From Catenulispora sp. EB89 (GTDB lineage Bacteria > Actinomycetota > Actinomycetes > Streptomycetales > Catenulisporaceae): a stretch of 64,000 nt of DNA. Of this stretch, positions 1 to 10,445 are shown one piece after another. Location: the NCBI RefSeq assembly GCF_041261445.1, contig NZ_JBGCCU010000014.1:124001-188000 (forward strand). The letters are read 5' to 3'. The notes under the pieces are model-generated. The model did no database searches, was not told the origin of the DNA, and saw only the letters and a program-made list of their open reading frames with translations. A program made the position numbers and the translations under genes. Positions within the stretch are counted from its first letter, which is position 1; each line of letters begins with the position of its first letter.

Positions 1-653
1 CTGCCGTCCGGGCGGGGGTCGATCCGCCAGAAGGCGTTCCACGCCGGGTCGGGCAGCTTCGGAAGCGGCTCGTCAGCGATGTCCGACAGCGCGGCCGACT
101 CCTTGCCGGCGAGCCGGTGGTCCAGCGGGACGAGCAGTTCGCGCGGCTCGTCATACAGGACGGTGACGTCCAACGCGTCGGTGGTCAGCGGAAAGCGCGC
201 CACTGCCGCGTCCACCCGGCGCTCCAGCAAAGCCTCGCGCGGCTCGTTCCAACTCAGGTCCACGACGTGCACCTCGGCATCCGGATGCAGCCTGCGCAGT
301 TCGCGGACGGCGGCCTCGACATCGATGTGCCTGGTGTGCCCGACGGTGATGCGGCTCGGCGTGGCCGCCGCGCGCGCCGCCGCCTCGGCCTGAACAGCAG
401 AGCGCAGCAGCGCCCTGGCTCGCGGCAGGAACACCTCGCCGGCCTCGGTCAGGCTGGTGCCGCGCGGACTGCGGTCGAGCAGGCGCGCGCCGAGGCGCTG
501 CTCCAGGGCGCGGATCTGCTGGCTCAGGTACGGCTGGGAGACGTGCAACCCGGCTGCCGCGCGGCCGAAGTGCCGGGCCTCGGCGACCGCGACGAACAAC
601 CGCACGGCTCGCAGGCCGAGATCGTCCGCGGCGGCGTACGGGATGTCAGACAC
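1..653 (-). CDS. LysR-family transcriptional regulator (3' end outside window)
   Basis: A DNA-binding transcriptional regulator of the LysR family, cut by the left window edge; 217 residues are visible. The N-terminal winged helix-turn-helix is clear around residues 12-60 (FGRAAAGLHVSQPYLSQQI, then LEQRLGARLLDRSPRG and LTEAG). The start of the periplasmic-binding-like effector domain follows (RITVGHTRHIDVEAAVREL). GTG at 651-653 is chosen because the HTH begins about ten residues later, the usual LysR spacing. It is divergent from the NmrA-like gene at 800, so that gene is its likely target; this is inferred from layout only. The ligand is unknown. Confidence 0.9.
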   Translation of the reverse strand, partial: MSDIPYAAADDLGLRAVRLFVAVAEARHFGRAAAGLHVSQPYLSQQIRALEQRLGARLLDRSPRGTSLTEAGEVFLPRARALLRSAVQAEAAARAAATPSRITVGHTRHIDVEAAVRELRRLHPDAEVHVVDLSWNEPREALLERRVDAAVARFPLTTDALDVTVLYDEPRELLVPLDHRLAGKESAALSDIADEPLPKLPDPAWNAFWRIDPRPDG

Positions 654-799
654 CCCTCAACCATAGCAGTAGCTCGCCAACACCAATGGGCTTGAACTGC
701 TGTCATAAGCAATACGCATTGCCTTCAGGAACACGTCTTGGACGGGAACGGCAGCCGGCGCGCACTGTGGAGATCACACCACCGAAGCCAGGAGAAGTC

Positions 800-1693
800 A
801 TGATCGTCATCACTACGCCGACCGGTCAGATCGGCCGCCAGGTTCTGGCGAACGTCCTCGACGGCGTGGGTGCCCAACCGGTGCGCGTCATCGTCCGCGA
901 CCCGGCCCGGCTGCCGGAGCAGGTGCGTCGCCGCGTCGAAGTCGTCGAAGGCTCACACGGCGACGCCGCGGTGCTCGACCGCGCGTTCCAGCGGGCCGAC
1001 GCGGTGTTCTGGCTGGTGCCGCCGGACGACCGGGCCGTGAGCGTCGAAGAGGCCTACGTCGGCTTCGCCCGCCCGGCCGTGGAGGCGTTCGAACGCCACG
1101 GCGTACGCCGCGTCGTCGGCATCTCGGCCCTCGGCCGCGGCACCGACGTCGCCGCCAAGGCCGGCCACGTCGCCGCGACCCTGGCGATGGACGACCTGAT
1201 CGCCGGCAGCGGCGTCGCCTACCGTGCCCTGACGATGCCCTCGTTCATGGACAACCTGCTCTGGCAGGCCGCTCCGATCAAGAACAGCGGCACGTTCTTC
1301 GGACCGATCGACGCCGACCGCGAACTCCCCTCGGTCGCCACCCGCGACATCGCCGCGGTCGCCGCCCGCCTGCTGCTCGACGACGAGTGGACCGGCGTGG
1401 CCGAACAACCGGTGCTCGGCCCCGAGGACCTGTCCTCCAACGACATGGCCCGGATCATGTCCGAGGTGCTGGGCACGCCGGTGCGCTATCAGCAGATCCC
1501 GTTCGAGGCGTTCACCGCGAACCTCGCTGAGCGCGGCATGAGCCCGGCGATGGCCCAGGCCATGACGGACATGTTGTCCGCCAAGAACGAAGGGCTCGAC
1601 AACGCGGCAGTTCGTACGCCGCTGACCGCAAGCCCCACCAGCTTCCGGCAGTGGTGCCAGGACACGCTCAAGCCAGCCATCCGGGCCCAGTAG
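800..1693 (+). CDS. NmrA-family NAD(P)-binding oxidoreductase-like protein
   Basis: 297-residue atypical short-chain dehydrogenase of the NmrA/HSCARG type, which bind NAD(P) and act as redox sensors or reductases. The N-terminus shows a Rossmann strand and glycine-rich turn (IVITTPTGQIGRQVL), then VRVIVRDPARLP and the acid-ended strand VEVVEGSHGD. The C-terminal part (LGPEDLSSNDMARIMSEVLG) matches the family's substrate-side segment. The ATG at 800 follows an AGGAG ribosome-binding site at about 790-794; upstream in-frame starts lack one. The next gene starts 23 bases after the stop, so the two probably share a transcript controlled by the divergent LysR. Substrate unknown. Confidence 0.85.
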   Translation: MIVITTPTGQIGRQVLANVLDGVGAQPVRVIVRDPARLPEQVRRRVEVVEGSHGDAAVLDRAFQRADAVFWLVPPDDRAVSVEEAYVGFARPAVEAFERHGVRRVVGISALGRGTDVAAKAGHVAATLAMDDLIAGSGVAYRALTMPSFMDNLLWQAAPIKNSGTFFGPIDADRELPSVATRDIAAVAARLLLDDEWTGVAEQPVLGPEDLSSNDMARIMSEVLGTPVRYQQIPFEAFTANLAERGMSPAMAQAMTDMLSAKNEGLDNAAVRTPLTASPTSFRQWCQDTLKPAIRAQ

Positions 1694-1716
1694 AACCAAT
1701 AACGAGGAACCGACCT

Positions 1717-2631
1717 ATGTCTGACCCCGAGCAGATCCTCGAACGCTTCGCCGACGGCTTCAGCTTCCAGCGTCGCTCGCCGATCCTGCACGCGCCCGGC
1801 GACCACGGGCTCGACTACGAGCGCGTCAGCTTCCCGTCCCACGACGGCGTTCCGCTGGAGGGCTGGTACATCCCAGCCCCGGGCTCGGACAAGCTGATCA
1901 TCGCGAACCATCCGATGGGCTTCAACCGCTCCGGGCTTCCGACGCAGCTGGAACCGTGGCACAGCGAGTGGGCCGCCAGCGGCAACGGGTTCGAGGTCGA
2001 CTTCGTCCCCGACTACCGGATCCTGCACGACGCCGGCTACCACGTGCTCGCCTACGACCTCCGCAACCACGGCCACAGCGGCGCTGCGAACGGCGGCATC
2101 ACCTCCAGCGGCGTCTACGAGGCGCGCGACGTCGTCGGCTCGCTCGCCTTCGCCCGCGGCCGCCCCGAGACCCGCGACCTGGCGATCGGCCTGTTCAGCC
2201 GATGCATGGGCGCGAGTTCCACGTTCGCGGCCATGACACAGTTCCCGGACGCGTTCGACGGTGTGCGGGCACTGGTCGCGCCGCAGCCGGTGACCGCCCG
2301 CACCATCGTGGAACGCCGCCTCGGCATGCTCGGGCTCGCCGACCGGATCGACGAGTTCGAGCAGAAGATCATCCTGCGGACCAGCATCGGGTTCGCCGAA
2401 CGCGACGCCCAGAGCTGGGCGAAGAACGTGCGTGTACCGACGTTCCTCTACCAGGTGCGCGAGGACGTGCTCACAGAACCCGGCGACCTCCAGACGATGT
2501 TCGCCAACATCCCCGTCGCCGACAAGAAGCTCGCCTGGATCGAGGGCACCACGGCCAGGTTCGACGGCTACCTGGAGTTCCAGCGCCGCCCGGCCCCGAT
2601 GCTCGACTGGTTCGACAGGCACATGGCATAG
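1717..2631 (+). CDS. alpha/beta hydrolase, probable esterase/peptidase-like
   Basis: 304-residue cytosolic alpha/beta-hydrolase. Visible fold elements are the strand and oxyanion region KLIIANHPMGFNRSG, then YHVLAYDLRNHGHSG. A nucleophile elbow position reads GLFSRCMGASS, where the usual G-x-S-x-G is altered, so the catalytic nucleophile is uncertain (Ser or Cys). The late acid and histidine positions are not clear-cut. The C-terminal segment ends in MLDWFDRHMA, typical of the fold's last helix. ATG 1717 follows an ACGAGGA ribosome-binding site. It is co-directional with the NmrA gene and likely its operon partner. There is no signal peptide. Substrate unknown. Confidence 0.8.
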   Translation: MSDPEQILERFADGFSFQRRSPILHAPGDHGLDYERVSFPSHDGVPLEGWYIPAPGSDKLIIANHPMGFNRSGLPTQLEPWHSEWAASGNGFEVDFVPDYRILHDAGYHVLAYDLRNHGHSGAANGGITSSGVYEARDVVGSLAFARGRPETRDLAIGLFSRCMGASSTFAAMTQFPDAFDGVRALVAPQPVTARTIVERRLGMLGLADRIDEFEQKIILRTSIGFAERDAQSWAKNVRVPTFLYQVREDVLTEPGDLQTMFANIPVADKKLAWIEGTTARFDGYLEFQRRPAPMLDWFDRHMA

Positions 2632-2760
2632 GCGCACGGCACACGGCACACGGCACGCGGCACGCGGCACACCAGCGCACGGCGCGCGGCACACCAGCGC
2701 ACGGCGCACGGCACAAGGCGCGCGGCGCACGGCGCACGGCACACCAGCGCAGGCGCGCGT
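2632..2760. repeat. degenerate heptamer tandem repeat (GCRCRCG)
   Basis: Immediately after the hydrolase stop codon lie about 17 copies of a 7-bp unit of the form GCACACG/GCACGCG/GCGCACG. They are organised into a higher-order pattern in which GCACACC followed by AGCGCA recurs three times. The tract lies between two converging genes and no coding pattern is credible in it. Slippage-prone tandem repeats of this kind can vary in length between strains. The bases from 2761 to 2874 hold nothing else I recognise. Confidence 0.8.
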
Positions 2761-2874
2761 CGCACCGGCTGCGGTCGGCGCCGTCGTCTGCCGGGGCCGG
2801 GTGCGGAGGCTGCCGGCCGCGCGTATCGCGTCGCCGACAGCCGACCGCCATACCGCGTCGGTCAGTGTCAGGGG

Positions 2875-3738
2875 TCAGCGACAAGGCTGGTAGACGCTGT
2901 CGTCGAGGTTCAGGGCGTACAGCACACCGTTGAAGTCGTTGGCATTGTCGGCTGCGCAGAACGCGTCAGTCGACAGGTTGTACTCGGCCTGGAACACCGG
3001 CTTACCCGCCGCGACGAACTGGTCCAGCCCGTAGCCGCCGTTCTGCGCGGTGGTGCACTGGCTGTACTGGTTGCACTGCTCGTCCAGGGCGCCGTCGAAG
3101 TACGGCAGCAGGTCGGGGATCTGCGCGCCGTCGTTCTTCAGCAGCACGCTCATGCCGCGGGCGTGGGTGTCGTCGGCGAGCGTGGCGTTGTAGTAGAGCT
3201 GGTCGGTTGCTGTCAGGGGGAAGCCGGTGTTGTTGGTGTAGCCGTCGACGTTGTCGAGCTCGACCATGTCGAAGCCCTTCGACTGGCACATGTCCAGGCG
3301 GGCGTCCATGATCTGCCGCAGCGCGCTTGCGGAGTTCTGAATCTCCCGGACATCCAGCCACTTCTCATTCGGCCAGCCGTCCATCACATTTCCCAGCACG
3401 GAAGCGGGGAATCGGGACGCGTCAGGTCTGCCGTTCTCGTAGCTGCCGGCGGAGATGTAGCAGACCGCTTTGATGCCGGCGGCGTGTAGCGCATTGACGT
3501 CGCTCGCGGAATTGTTGAACCCGTCCACGTCGTACATCGAGACGGCGCGGTAAGGAGCCGTCGGAACCTGGCTCAGCACCCAGTTCCACGACGCGTTCAG
3601 GTCCGGGTGCCAGCAGCTGTCGCAGGCCACCGGGCTCGGCGGCGCCGGCCCGTCGGCGACCGCGGCGGGGGAGTTGAGCAGGGCGGTGCCAAGTGCGGCG
3701 GTCGCGGCCACGGGCAGCAGTTTACGTCCAACGGGCAC
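2875..3738 (-). CDS. secreted GH114-type endo-alpha-1,4-polygalactosaminidase-like glycosidase
   Basis: 287-residue exported protein of the GH114 (TIM-barrel, TM1410-like) family, which cleave alpha-1,4-galactosaminoglycan exopolysaccharide. A signal peptide is visible (GRKLLPVAATAALGTALL, then an AVADGP cleavage region). The family signatures follow: WNWVLSQVP, YDVDGFN, KAVCYISAGSYE, and the highly typical GFDMVELDNVDGY with Glu and Asp candidates for catalysis, then LLKNDGAQIPDLL. Four or more cysteines suggest disulfides. GTG at 3736-3738 is preferred because GGAGG precedes it by a few bases; longer in-frame starts lack a site. It is divergent from the GH64 gene, and both look extracellular and polysaccharide-directed. 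Confidence 0.88.
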   Translation of the reverse strand: MPVGRKLLPVAATAALGTALLNSPAAVADGPAPPSPVACDSCWHPDLNASWNWVLSQVPTAPYRAVSMYDVDGFNNSASDVNALHAAGIKAVCYISAGSYENGRPDASRFPASVLGNVMDGWPNEKWLDVREIQNSASALRQIMDARLDMCQSKGFDMVELDNVDGYTNNTGFPLTATDQLYYNATLADDTHARGMSVLLKNDGAQIPDLLPYFDGALDEQCNQYSQCTTAQNGGYGLDQFVAAGKPVFQAEYNLSTDAFCAADNANDFNGVLYALNLDDSVYQPCR

Positions 3739-3981
3739 TTCGGTCCTCCAGCGTCGATCCGTGCTCGGAATTCTTCTTGGCGATTTTCTACAACCGTCGG
3801 AATAGGCCGTCCAGCGATGGACCCTGAACCGCTCATCGAGTGTGAGCGAATGACGGATTCGAACCGTCTCGCGTGCATGGCGGCAACCGGACAATCACCA
3901 CCACCGGTGATCGCGAAGCGGTCTCGGGTCGGACGCCCGACCGCCGTAAGTTGCGCAACTTTTCATTCCGCGGTCGAAGTC

Positions 3982-4010
3982 TTGCAAGGTCCTGTCACAG
4001 TCTCTATGTT
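3982..4010 (+). promoter_or_regulatory. candidate vegetative promoter for the GH64 gene
   Basis: TTGCAA at 3982-3987 and TATGTT at 4005-4010 are separated by exactly 17 bases, a good match to a principal sigma-factor promoter, about 150 bases upstream of the GH64 start. The rest of the 420-base divergent gap (3739-4158) shows no gene. Confidence 0.5.
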
Positions 4011-4158
4011 GTGCATCGCAGCTTCCGGAAACGTTTGCGGCCGATCCCCGCCGGACCGTCCGCGAGTCGCGCCTGTGTCAGAACCCTCACTTGTGCAAGA
4101 GGCTCCCCGACGGCCTTGGCGCCTTCTGGACAACCCCACATTTCACGAAGGAGTCGCG

Positions 4159-6201
<2,043 letters not shown>

Positions 6202-6262
6202 CGGCAGCTGATAGCCGCCTGACCGGCGGTTGACCGGCAGTGACCAGCATTTGACAAGATCA

Positions 6263-6302
6263 AGGGTGTGGAGCCGAGGCGCTGACCTCGGCTCCACACC
6301 CT
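6263..6302 (+). terminator. strong hairpin terminator after the GH64 gene
   Basis: A perfect stem of at least 15 bp (GGTGTGGAGCCGAGG at 6265-6279 pairing with 6286-6300) has a 6-base loop and two further outer pairs. It lies 60 bases after the glucanase stop. There is no U-tract, as is common for actinobacterial terminators. Confidence 0.75.
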
Positions 6303-6385
6303 GCTCATGAACAGGCCACCGGCTGTTCGTCCGGGCGAAAGCATGTTCATGCCGGTCCGTGGCCTCATATCAGGACCATGGCGGG

Positions 6386-8431
6386 GTGACTCAGAATTCG
6401 AGTGCCGGCAGTGCCGACAACCGCCACCGCGTGATTCCGCTGGTCGAACAACACGAATTCTTCCAGCAGATGCTGCGTCGCAGCCCGGTCAGCCGCCGCG
6501 GCGTTCTGCGCGGCAGCGTCAGTGCCGCCGGAGCGTCGTTCCTGGTGGGCGGAAGCCTCGTGGGCTCCGCCTCCGCCTCCGCCTCCGCGTCCTCCTCCGC
6601 CGATGACCTGACCACCACCGGCACGATCGCCGGCGGCTTCGTCGTCAACGGCCGCCACCTGTCCTTCGGGCCCGACCCGAAGCGGCAGATGCGGGTGGCC
6701 GGACAGCTGTTCGACCTCAACACCTACAACGCCGTGCCCTCCGGCATCAAGGTCGAGGTCGAGTACGGCTACGAGGCCGGAGCCTACGGCCACACCGTCG
6801 CCGCCGAGATCAGGCAGCTGGTCACGCACGTGCCGGTGTGGAACGGGGTGCCGACCGGCCCGGTGACGGCGTCCCTGACCGACCTGCTGCGCGCCGACCA
6901 GTTCTACGTGCACGCGCTGATCGACTGCCTGGAGCCCGGCCGTACGTACCACTACCGGTTCGTCTACACGAAGCACGGCGAGCGCGGCCACACCCCGGAC
7001 GCCACGTTCACCACCGCGCCGGACGGCCGCCGCTTCCTGTCCCCGTTCACCTTCACCGCCTACGGCGACCAGGGCATCACCGGCGCCCCGGGCACCGGCC
7101 GAACCCTCGACGACGCGCCCTCGCTCCAGCCGGAACCCTCCAGCCACATCACCGACGACTACTACAACCCGAGCGACCCCGACTACTTCGACCCGGCCTC
7201 CACGACCGCCCCCACCGACATCTCGCCGGTGGCCGCGCTGGTCACGCAGATCACCCGCGTGCGCAACCCGGTCAACCACACGCCGTCCCGGTTCACCCTG
7301 CTCGCCGGCGACATGTGCTACGCCAACCCGAGCGGGAACGCCCAGCCGATCATCAACCCGGCCGGCCCGGGCGGGAACCAACCCGGGGACTCCAACACCC
7401 CGGTTCCGCCGCCGAACAGCGGAGGCTGGGACGACTACGACCCCTACGTGTGGACCAGCTACCTCACGACCATCGAGCCGAGCTCGGCGTCCATCCCGTG
7501 GATGTTCAACACCGGCAACCACGACGTCGAGCTGTTCACCACCTCGCTCGACGCCGACGCCGCGACCGTCGACGCCTACGGCCGCCTCGGCTACGGCGGC
7601 CACGCCAGCCGCATCGACATGCCCGCCAACGGACCGCGGTCCTGCCCGTCGGTCTACAGCTTCACCTACGGCAACGTCGGCGTCGTCAGCGCCGACGCCA
7701 ACGAGCTGAGCTGGGAGATCCAGGGCCTGCTCGGCTACAGCGCGGGCGAACAGGCGTCCTGGCTGCGCCGGCGCCTCGGCGAGTTCCGCCACGATCCCGC
7801 GATCGACTTCATCGTCGTGTTCTTCCACCACTGCGCCTTCTCCACGTGCGACGGCCACTCCTCCGACGGCGGCGTGCGCAAGGTTCTGGCGCCCCTGCTG
7901 TCCGAGTTCGAAGTCGACCTCGCGGTCCAGGGGCACAACCACATCTACGAACGCTCCAACCCCATCAAGTACGACGCCGCCACCAACACCGGATCCTCCA
8001 GCGTGCAGGCGACGTCGAAGTCCGCCCACGAGGCGGCGACCGTGCGTCCGCAGACCGACGGGACCACCTACATCACCGTCGGATCGGGCGGTCGGCCGCG
8101 CTACAGCTGGTCCGGCGCGGTGGAGACGGACCGCAACTTCCTCACCGGCGTCGACACCGGCGCGCCGGGGAACGGCACGACCGTCACCGCGGATCCGGCC
8201 ACCTCCCAGGGGCCGTCGGCCGCACAGCTCGACTTCACCCGCGAGTACGAGACCGTGGACTGGTCGCAGGCCCGCTACAGCGACTACGCCTTCATCGCCC
8301 TCGACGTGGTCCCCGCCGCCCCCGACGGCACCGCCACGATGACCGTGCGCGCCATCAACGAGCAGGGCGTGGAGTTCGACCGCGTCGTGTTCAAGCGCGA
8401 CGTGCGCGGGCGCGGCCCGTACAGTCTGTAG
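6386..8431 (+). CDS. Tat-exported purple-acid-phosphatase-like metallophosphoesterase
   Basis: About 681 residues. A twin-arginine signal is evident (SPVSRRGVLRGSVSAAGASFLVGG), implying folded export. A fibronectin-like N-terminal domain (GIKVEVEYGYEAG ... GRTYHYRFVYTKHG) precedes a calcineurin-type phosphoesterase domain with the metal motifs in order: AYGDQG, LLAGDMCYAN, NTGNHDVE, VVFFHHCAFS and QGHNHIYERSNP. Purple acid phosphatases with this layout hydrolyse phosphomonoesters using a dinuclear metal centre. GTG 6386 is chosen because an AGGA lies about ten bases upstream; an in-frame GTG at 6359 is an alternative. The gene stands alone after a terminator. Substrate unknown; phosphate scavenging is the simplest role. 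Confidence 0.88.
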   Translation: MTQNSSAGSADNRHRVIPLVEQHEFFQQMLRRSPVSRRGVLRGSVSAAGASFLVGGSLVGSASASASASSSADDLTTTGTIAGGFVVNGRHLSFGPDPKRQMRVAGQLFDLNTYNAVPSGIKVEVEYGYEAGAYGHTVAAEIRQLVTHVPVWNGVPTGPVTASLTDLLRADQFYVHALIDCLEPGRTYHYRFVYTKHGERGHTPDATFTTAPDGRRFLSPFTFTAYGDQGITGAPGTGRTLDDAPSLQPEPSSHITDDYYNPSDPDYFDPASTTAPTDISPVAALVTQITRVRNPVNHTPSRFTLLAGDMCYANPSGNAQPIINPAGPGGNQPGDSNTPVPPPNSGGWDDYDPYVWTSYLTTIEPSSASIPWMFNTGNHDVELFTTSLDADAATVDAYGRLGYGGHASRIDMPANGPRSCPSVYSFTYGNVGVVSADANELSWEIQGLLGYSAGEQASWLRRRLGEFRHDPAIDFIVVFFHHCAFSTCDGHSSDGGVRKVLAPLLSEFEVDLAVQGHNHIYERSNPIKYDAATNTGSSSVQATSKSAHEAATVRPQTDGTTYITVGSGGRPRYSWSGAVETDRNFLTGVDTGAPGNGTTVTADPATSQGPSAAQLDFTREYETVDWSQARYSDYAFIALDVVPAAPDGTATMTVRAINEQGVEFDRVVFKRDVRGRGPYSL

Positions 8432-8490
8432 CGGTCGGTCGCAAGTCGTCATTCCGGCCGTCGTCGCGCGCACGGCAACAGGCCTACGGT

Positions 8491-8530
8491 CGTAGGATGC
8501 CTGTCGGTCCAACCGGCAGGCATACCTACG
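8491..8530 (+). promoter_or_regulatory. long intergenic hairpin upstream of the hydroxy-acid oxidase gene
   Basis: CGTAGGATGCCTGTCGGT (8491-8508) pairs over 18 bp with 8512-8530 across a three-base loop, with one bulged A and one G-T pair. It sits between two co-directional genes, 60 bases after one stop and 37 before the next start. It could be a terminator for the phosphoesterase gene or a 5'-leader structure of the oxidase gene. The sequence alone does not decide. Confidence 0.55.
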
Positions 8531-8566
8531 CAGTCCACGAATAACGAGGAAGCAGGCTGACAGCGG

Positions 8567-9733
8567 ATGGCGGACTTCGGCGGATATCAGTACGAGATCT
8601 ACTTCGACGGGCTCCGCGGGGTGGTGCCGCGCTTCCCGATGGCGTTCGAGGGCTGGGAGGCCGCCGCGCAGGCCGCGCTGTCCCCGTCGGTGTGGTCCTA
8701 CGTCGCAGGCGGAGCCGGTGACGAGCACACCCAGCGTGCGAACGTCGCCGCCTTCCTGCGCCACGCACTGATCCCGCGGATGTTCGTCGGCGCCAACCAG
8801 CGCGACCTGTCGGTCTCGATGTTCGGCCTGACACTGCCCTCGCCGCTGATGATGGCGCCGGTCGGGGTGCTCGGCCTGTGTGCCCAGGACGGCCACGGCG
8901 ACCTCGCGGCGGCGCGCGCCGCGGCGAAGACCGGCGTCCCGATGATCGCCTCGACGCTGTCGGTGGACCCGATGGAGCAGGTCGCCGCCGAGTTCGGCGA
9001 CACCCCCGGCTTCTTCCAGCTCTACACCCCGACCGACCGCGACCTGGCCGTGAGCCTCGTGCAGCGGGCCGAGAAGGCCGGGTTCAAGGGCATCGTGGTC
9101 ACGCTCGACACCTGGGTGACCGGCTGGCGGCCCCGGGACCTGTCCACGTCGAACTTCCCGCAGCTGCGCGGGCACTGCCTGGCCAACTACACCAGCGACC
9201 CGGTGTTCCGCGCCGCCGTGCCGCAGCCGTTCGAGACGGACCCGGGCCCCAGCGTGCTGCACTGGGCCGGAATCTTCGGCAACCCGCTGACCTGGGACGA
9301 CCTGCCCTGGCTGCGGTCGCTCACGACGCTGCCGCTGATCGTCAAGGGCCTGTGTCACCCCGAGGACGTGCGCCGGGCCCGCGACGGGGGAGTGGACGGG
9401 ATCTACTGCTCGAACCACGGCGGCCGGCAGGCCAACGGTGGCTTGGCGGCGCTGGACGCGCTGCCGGAGGTGGTCGCGGCCGCCGACGGGCTGCCGGTGA
9501 TCTTCGACTCCGGGGTGCGCAGCGGCGCGGACGTCGTCAAGGCCCTGGCGTTGGGCGCGAGCGCGGTGGCGATCGGCCGGCCTTACCTCTACGGCCTGGC
9601 CCTCGGGGGCGTCGACGGCCTGGTGCACGTGCTGCGCAGCATTCTGGCCGAGGCCGACCTGCTGATGGCCGTCGACGGGTATCCCACGCTCGCCGACCTC
9701 ACCCCGGAGGCGCTGCACAGCGTCGCCGGATAG
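8567..9733 (+). CDS. FMN-dependent alpha-hydroxy-acid oxidase (lactate 2-monooxygenase/LldD family)
   Basis: 388-residue FMN-dependent enzyme oxidising L-2-hydroxy acids such as lactate. Family landmarks run through the whole TIM barrel: WSYVAGGAGDE near the N-terminus, PLMMAPVG, the FMN-phosphate loop region FQLYTPTDR, LIVKGLCHPEDVRRA, and the catalytic His-Arg pair in YCSNHGGRQ, then IFDSGVRSGADVVKALALGA and IGRPYLYGLA. Its length and the inserted TWVTGWRPRDL segment with a downstream FP-x-LRGHCLANY region resemble lactate 2-monooxygenase more than classical dehydrogenases. ATG 8567 has an AGGA at a rather long distance (about 16 bases). No operon partner is seen; the next gene converges. 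Confidence 0.88.
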   Translation: MADFGGYQYEIYFDGLRGVVPRFPMAFEGWEAAAQAALSPSVWSYVAGGAGDEHTQRANVAAFLRHALIPRMFVGANQRDLSVSMFGLTLPSPLMMAPVGVLGLCAQDGHGDLAAARAAAKTGVPMIASTLSVDPMEQVAAEFGDTPGFFQLYTPTDRDLAVSLVQRAEKAGFKGIVVTLDTWVTGWRPRDLSTSNFPQLRGHCLANYTSDPVFRAAVPQPFETDPGPSVLHWAGIFGNPLTWDDLPWLRSLTTLPLIVKGLCHPEDVRRARDGGVDGIYCSNHGGRQANGGLAALDALPEVVAAADGLPVIFDSGVRSGADVVKALALGASAVAIGRPYLYGLALGGVDGLVHVLRSILAEADLLMAVDGYPTLADLTPEALHSVAG

Positions 9734-9773
9734 GCGAGCGGCGAGTCAGGAGCCTGTCTGTCTCCCGGCCGGG

Positions 9774-10439
9774 TCAGCCGCGCGGATCCACCAGCCCGAC
9801 GTCGTAGGCGATGATCACCGCCTGCACCCGGTCGCGGGCGCCGATCTTCGCCATGGCCCGGCTGACGTGCGTCTTCACCGTGGACTCCGAGAGATGCAGC
9901 TTGGCCGCGATCTCCAGATTGGTCAGGCCGGCGGCCACCACGCGCAGCACCTCCAGCTCCCGCTCCGTCAGCGCGCTGAGTCGCGGATCCTCGGCCGCAC
10001 GGCGATCGTTGCCGGGCATCACCTTGGCGAACGCGTGCAGCAGCCGCCGGGTCAGCGCCGGGGCCACCACCGCGTCGCCGACCGCGACCGCCCGGATCCC
10101 GGCCAGCAGCTCGTCCGGCCGGGCGTCCTTCAGCAGGAATCCGCTGGCCCCGGCCTGGAGCGCGGCGTAGACGTACTCGTCCAGGTCGAACGTGGTCAGT
10201 ACGAGCACTCGCGAGCGCCCGCCGGCGGCCGTGATCCGGCGGGTCGCCTCGATCCCGTCCATCCCGGGCATGCGGATGTCCATCAGGACCACGTCCGGAG
10301 TCAGCTCCGCGGTCCGGCGCACCGCCTCGATGCCGTTCTCGGCCTCGCCGGCGATGCTGACCCCGGGTTCGGTCTCCAGCACCATGCGGAAACCCATCCG
10401 CTGCAACGGCTGGTCGTCGACGATCAGAACGCTGGTCAT
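9774..10439 (-). CDS. NarL/LuxR-type two-component response regulator
   Basis: 221-residue response regulator. The receiver domain shows the acidic pair VDDQ at residues 8-9, the phospho-acceptor aspartate in VVLMDIRMPGMDG (Asp54), the switch Thr in VLVLTTFD and Lys in FLLKD. A C-terminal LuxR helix-turn-helix follows (LTERELEVLRVVAAGLTNLEIA, then LSESTVKTHV). It lies six bases downstream of the histidine kinase gene on the same strand, so the two form a cognate pair. The divergently transcribed MMPL exporter at 12230 is the obvious candidate target, by position only. Confidence 0.95.
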   Translation of the reverse strand: MTSVLIVDDQPLQRMGFRMVLETEPGVSIAGEAENGIEAVRRTAELTPDVVLMDIRMPGMDGIEATRRITAAGGRSRVLVLTTFDLDEYVYAALQAGASGFLLKDARPDELLAGIRAVAVGDAVVAPALTRRLLHAFAKVMPGNDRRAAEDPRLSALTERELEVLRVVAAGLTNLEIAAKLHLSESTVKTHVSRAMAKIGARDRVQAVIIAYDVGLVDPRG

Positions 10440-10445
10440 CGACGC

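Noticed and set aside
6365-9718. A 1117-codon open frame on the minus strand
   Set aside because: It is a mirror of the phosphoesterase and oxidase genes: high GC removes stops on the complementary frame, and the translation is Arg/Gly/Val-rich with no domain.
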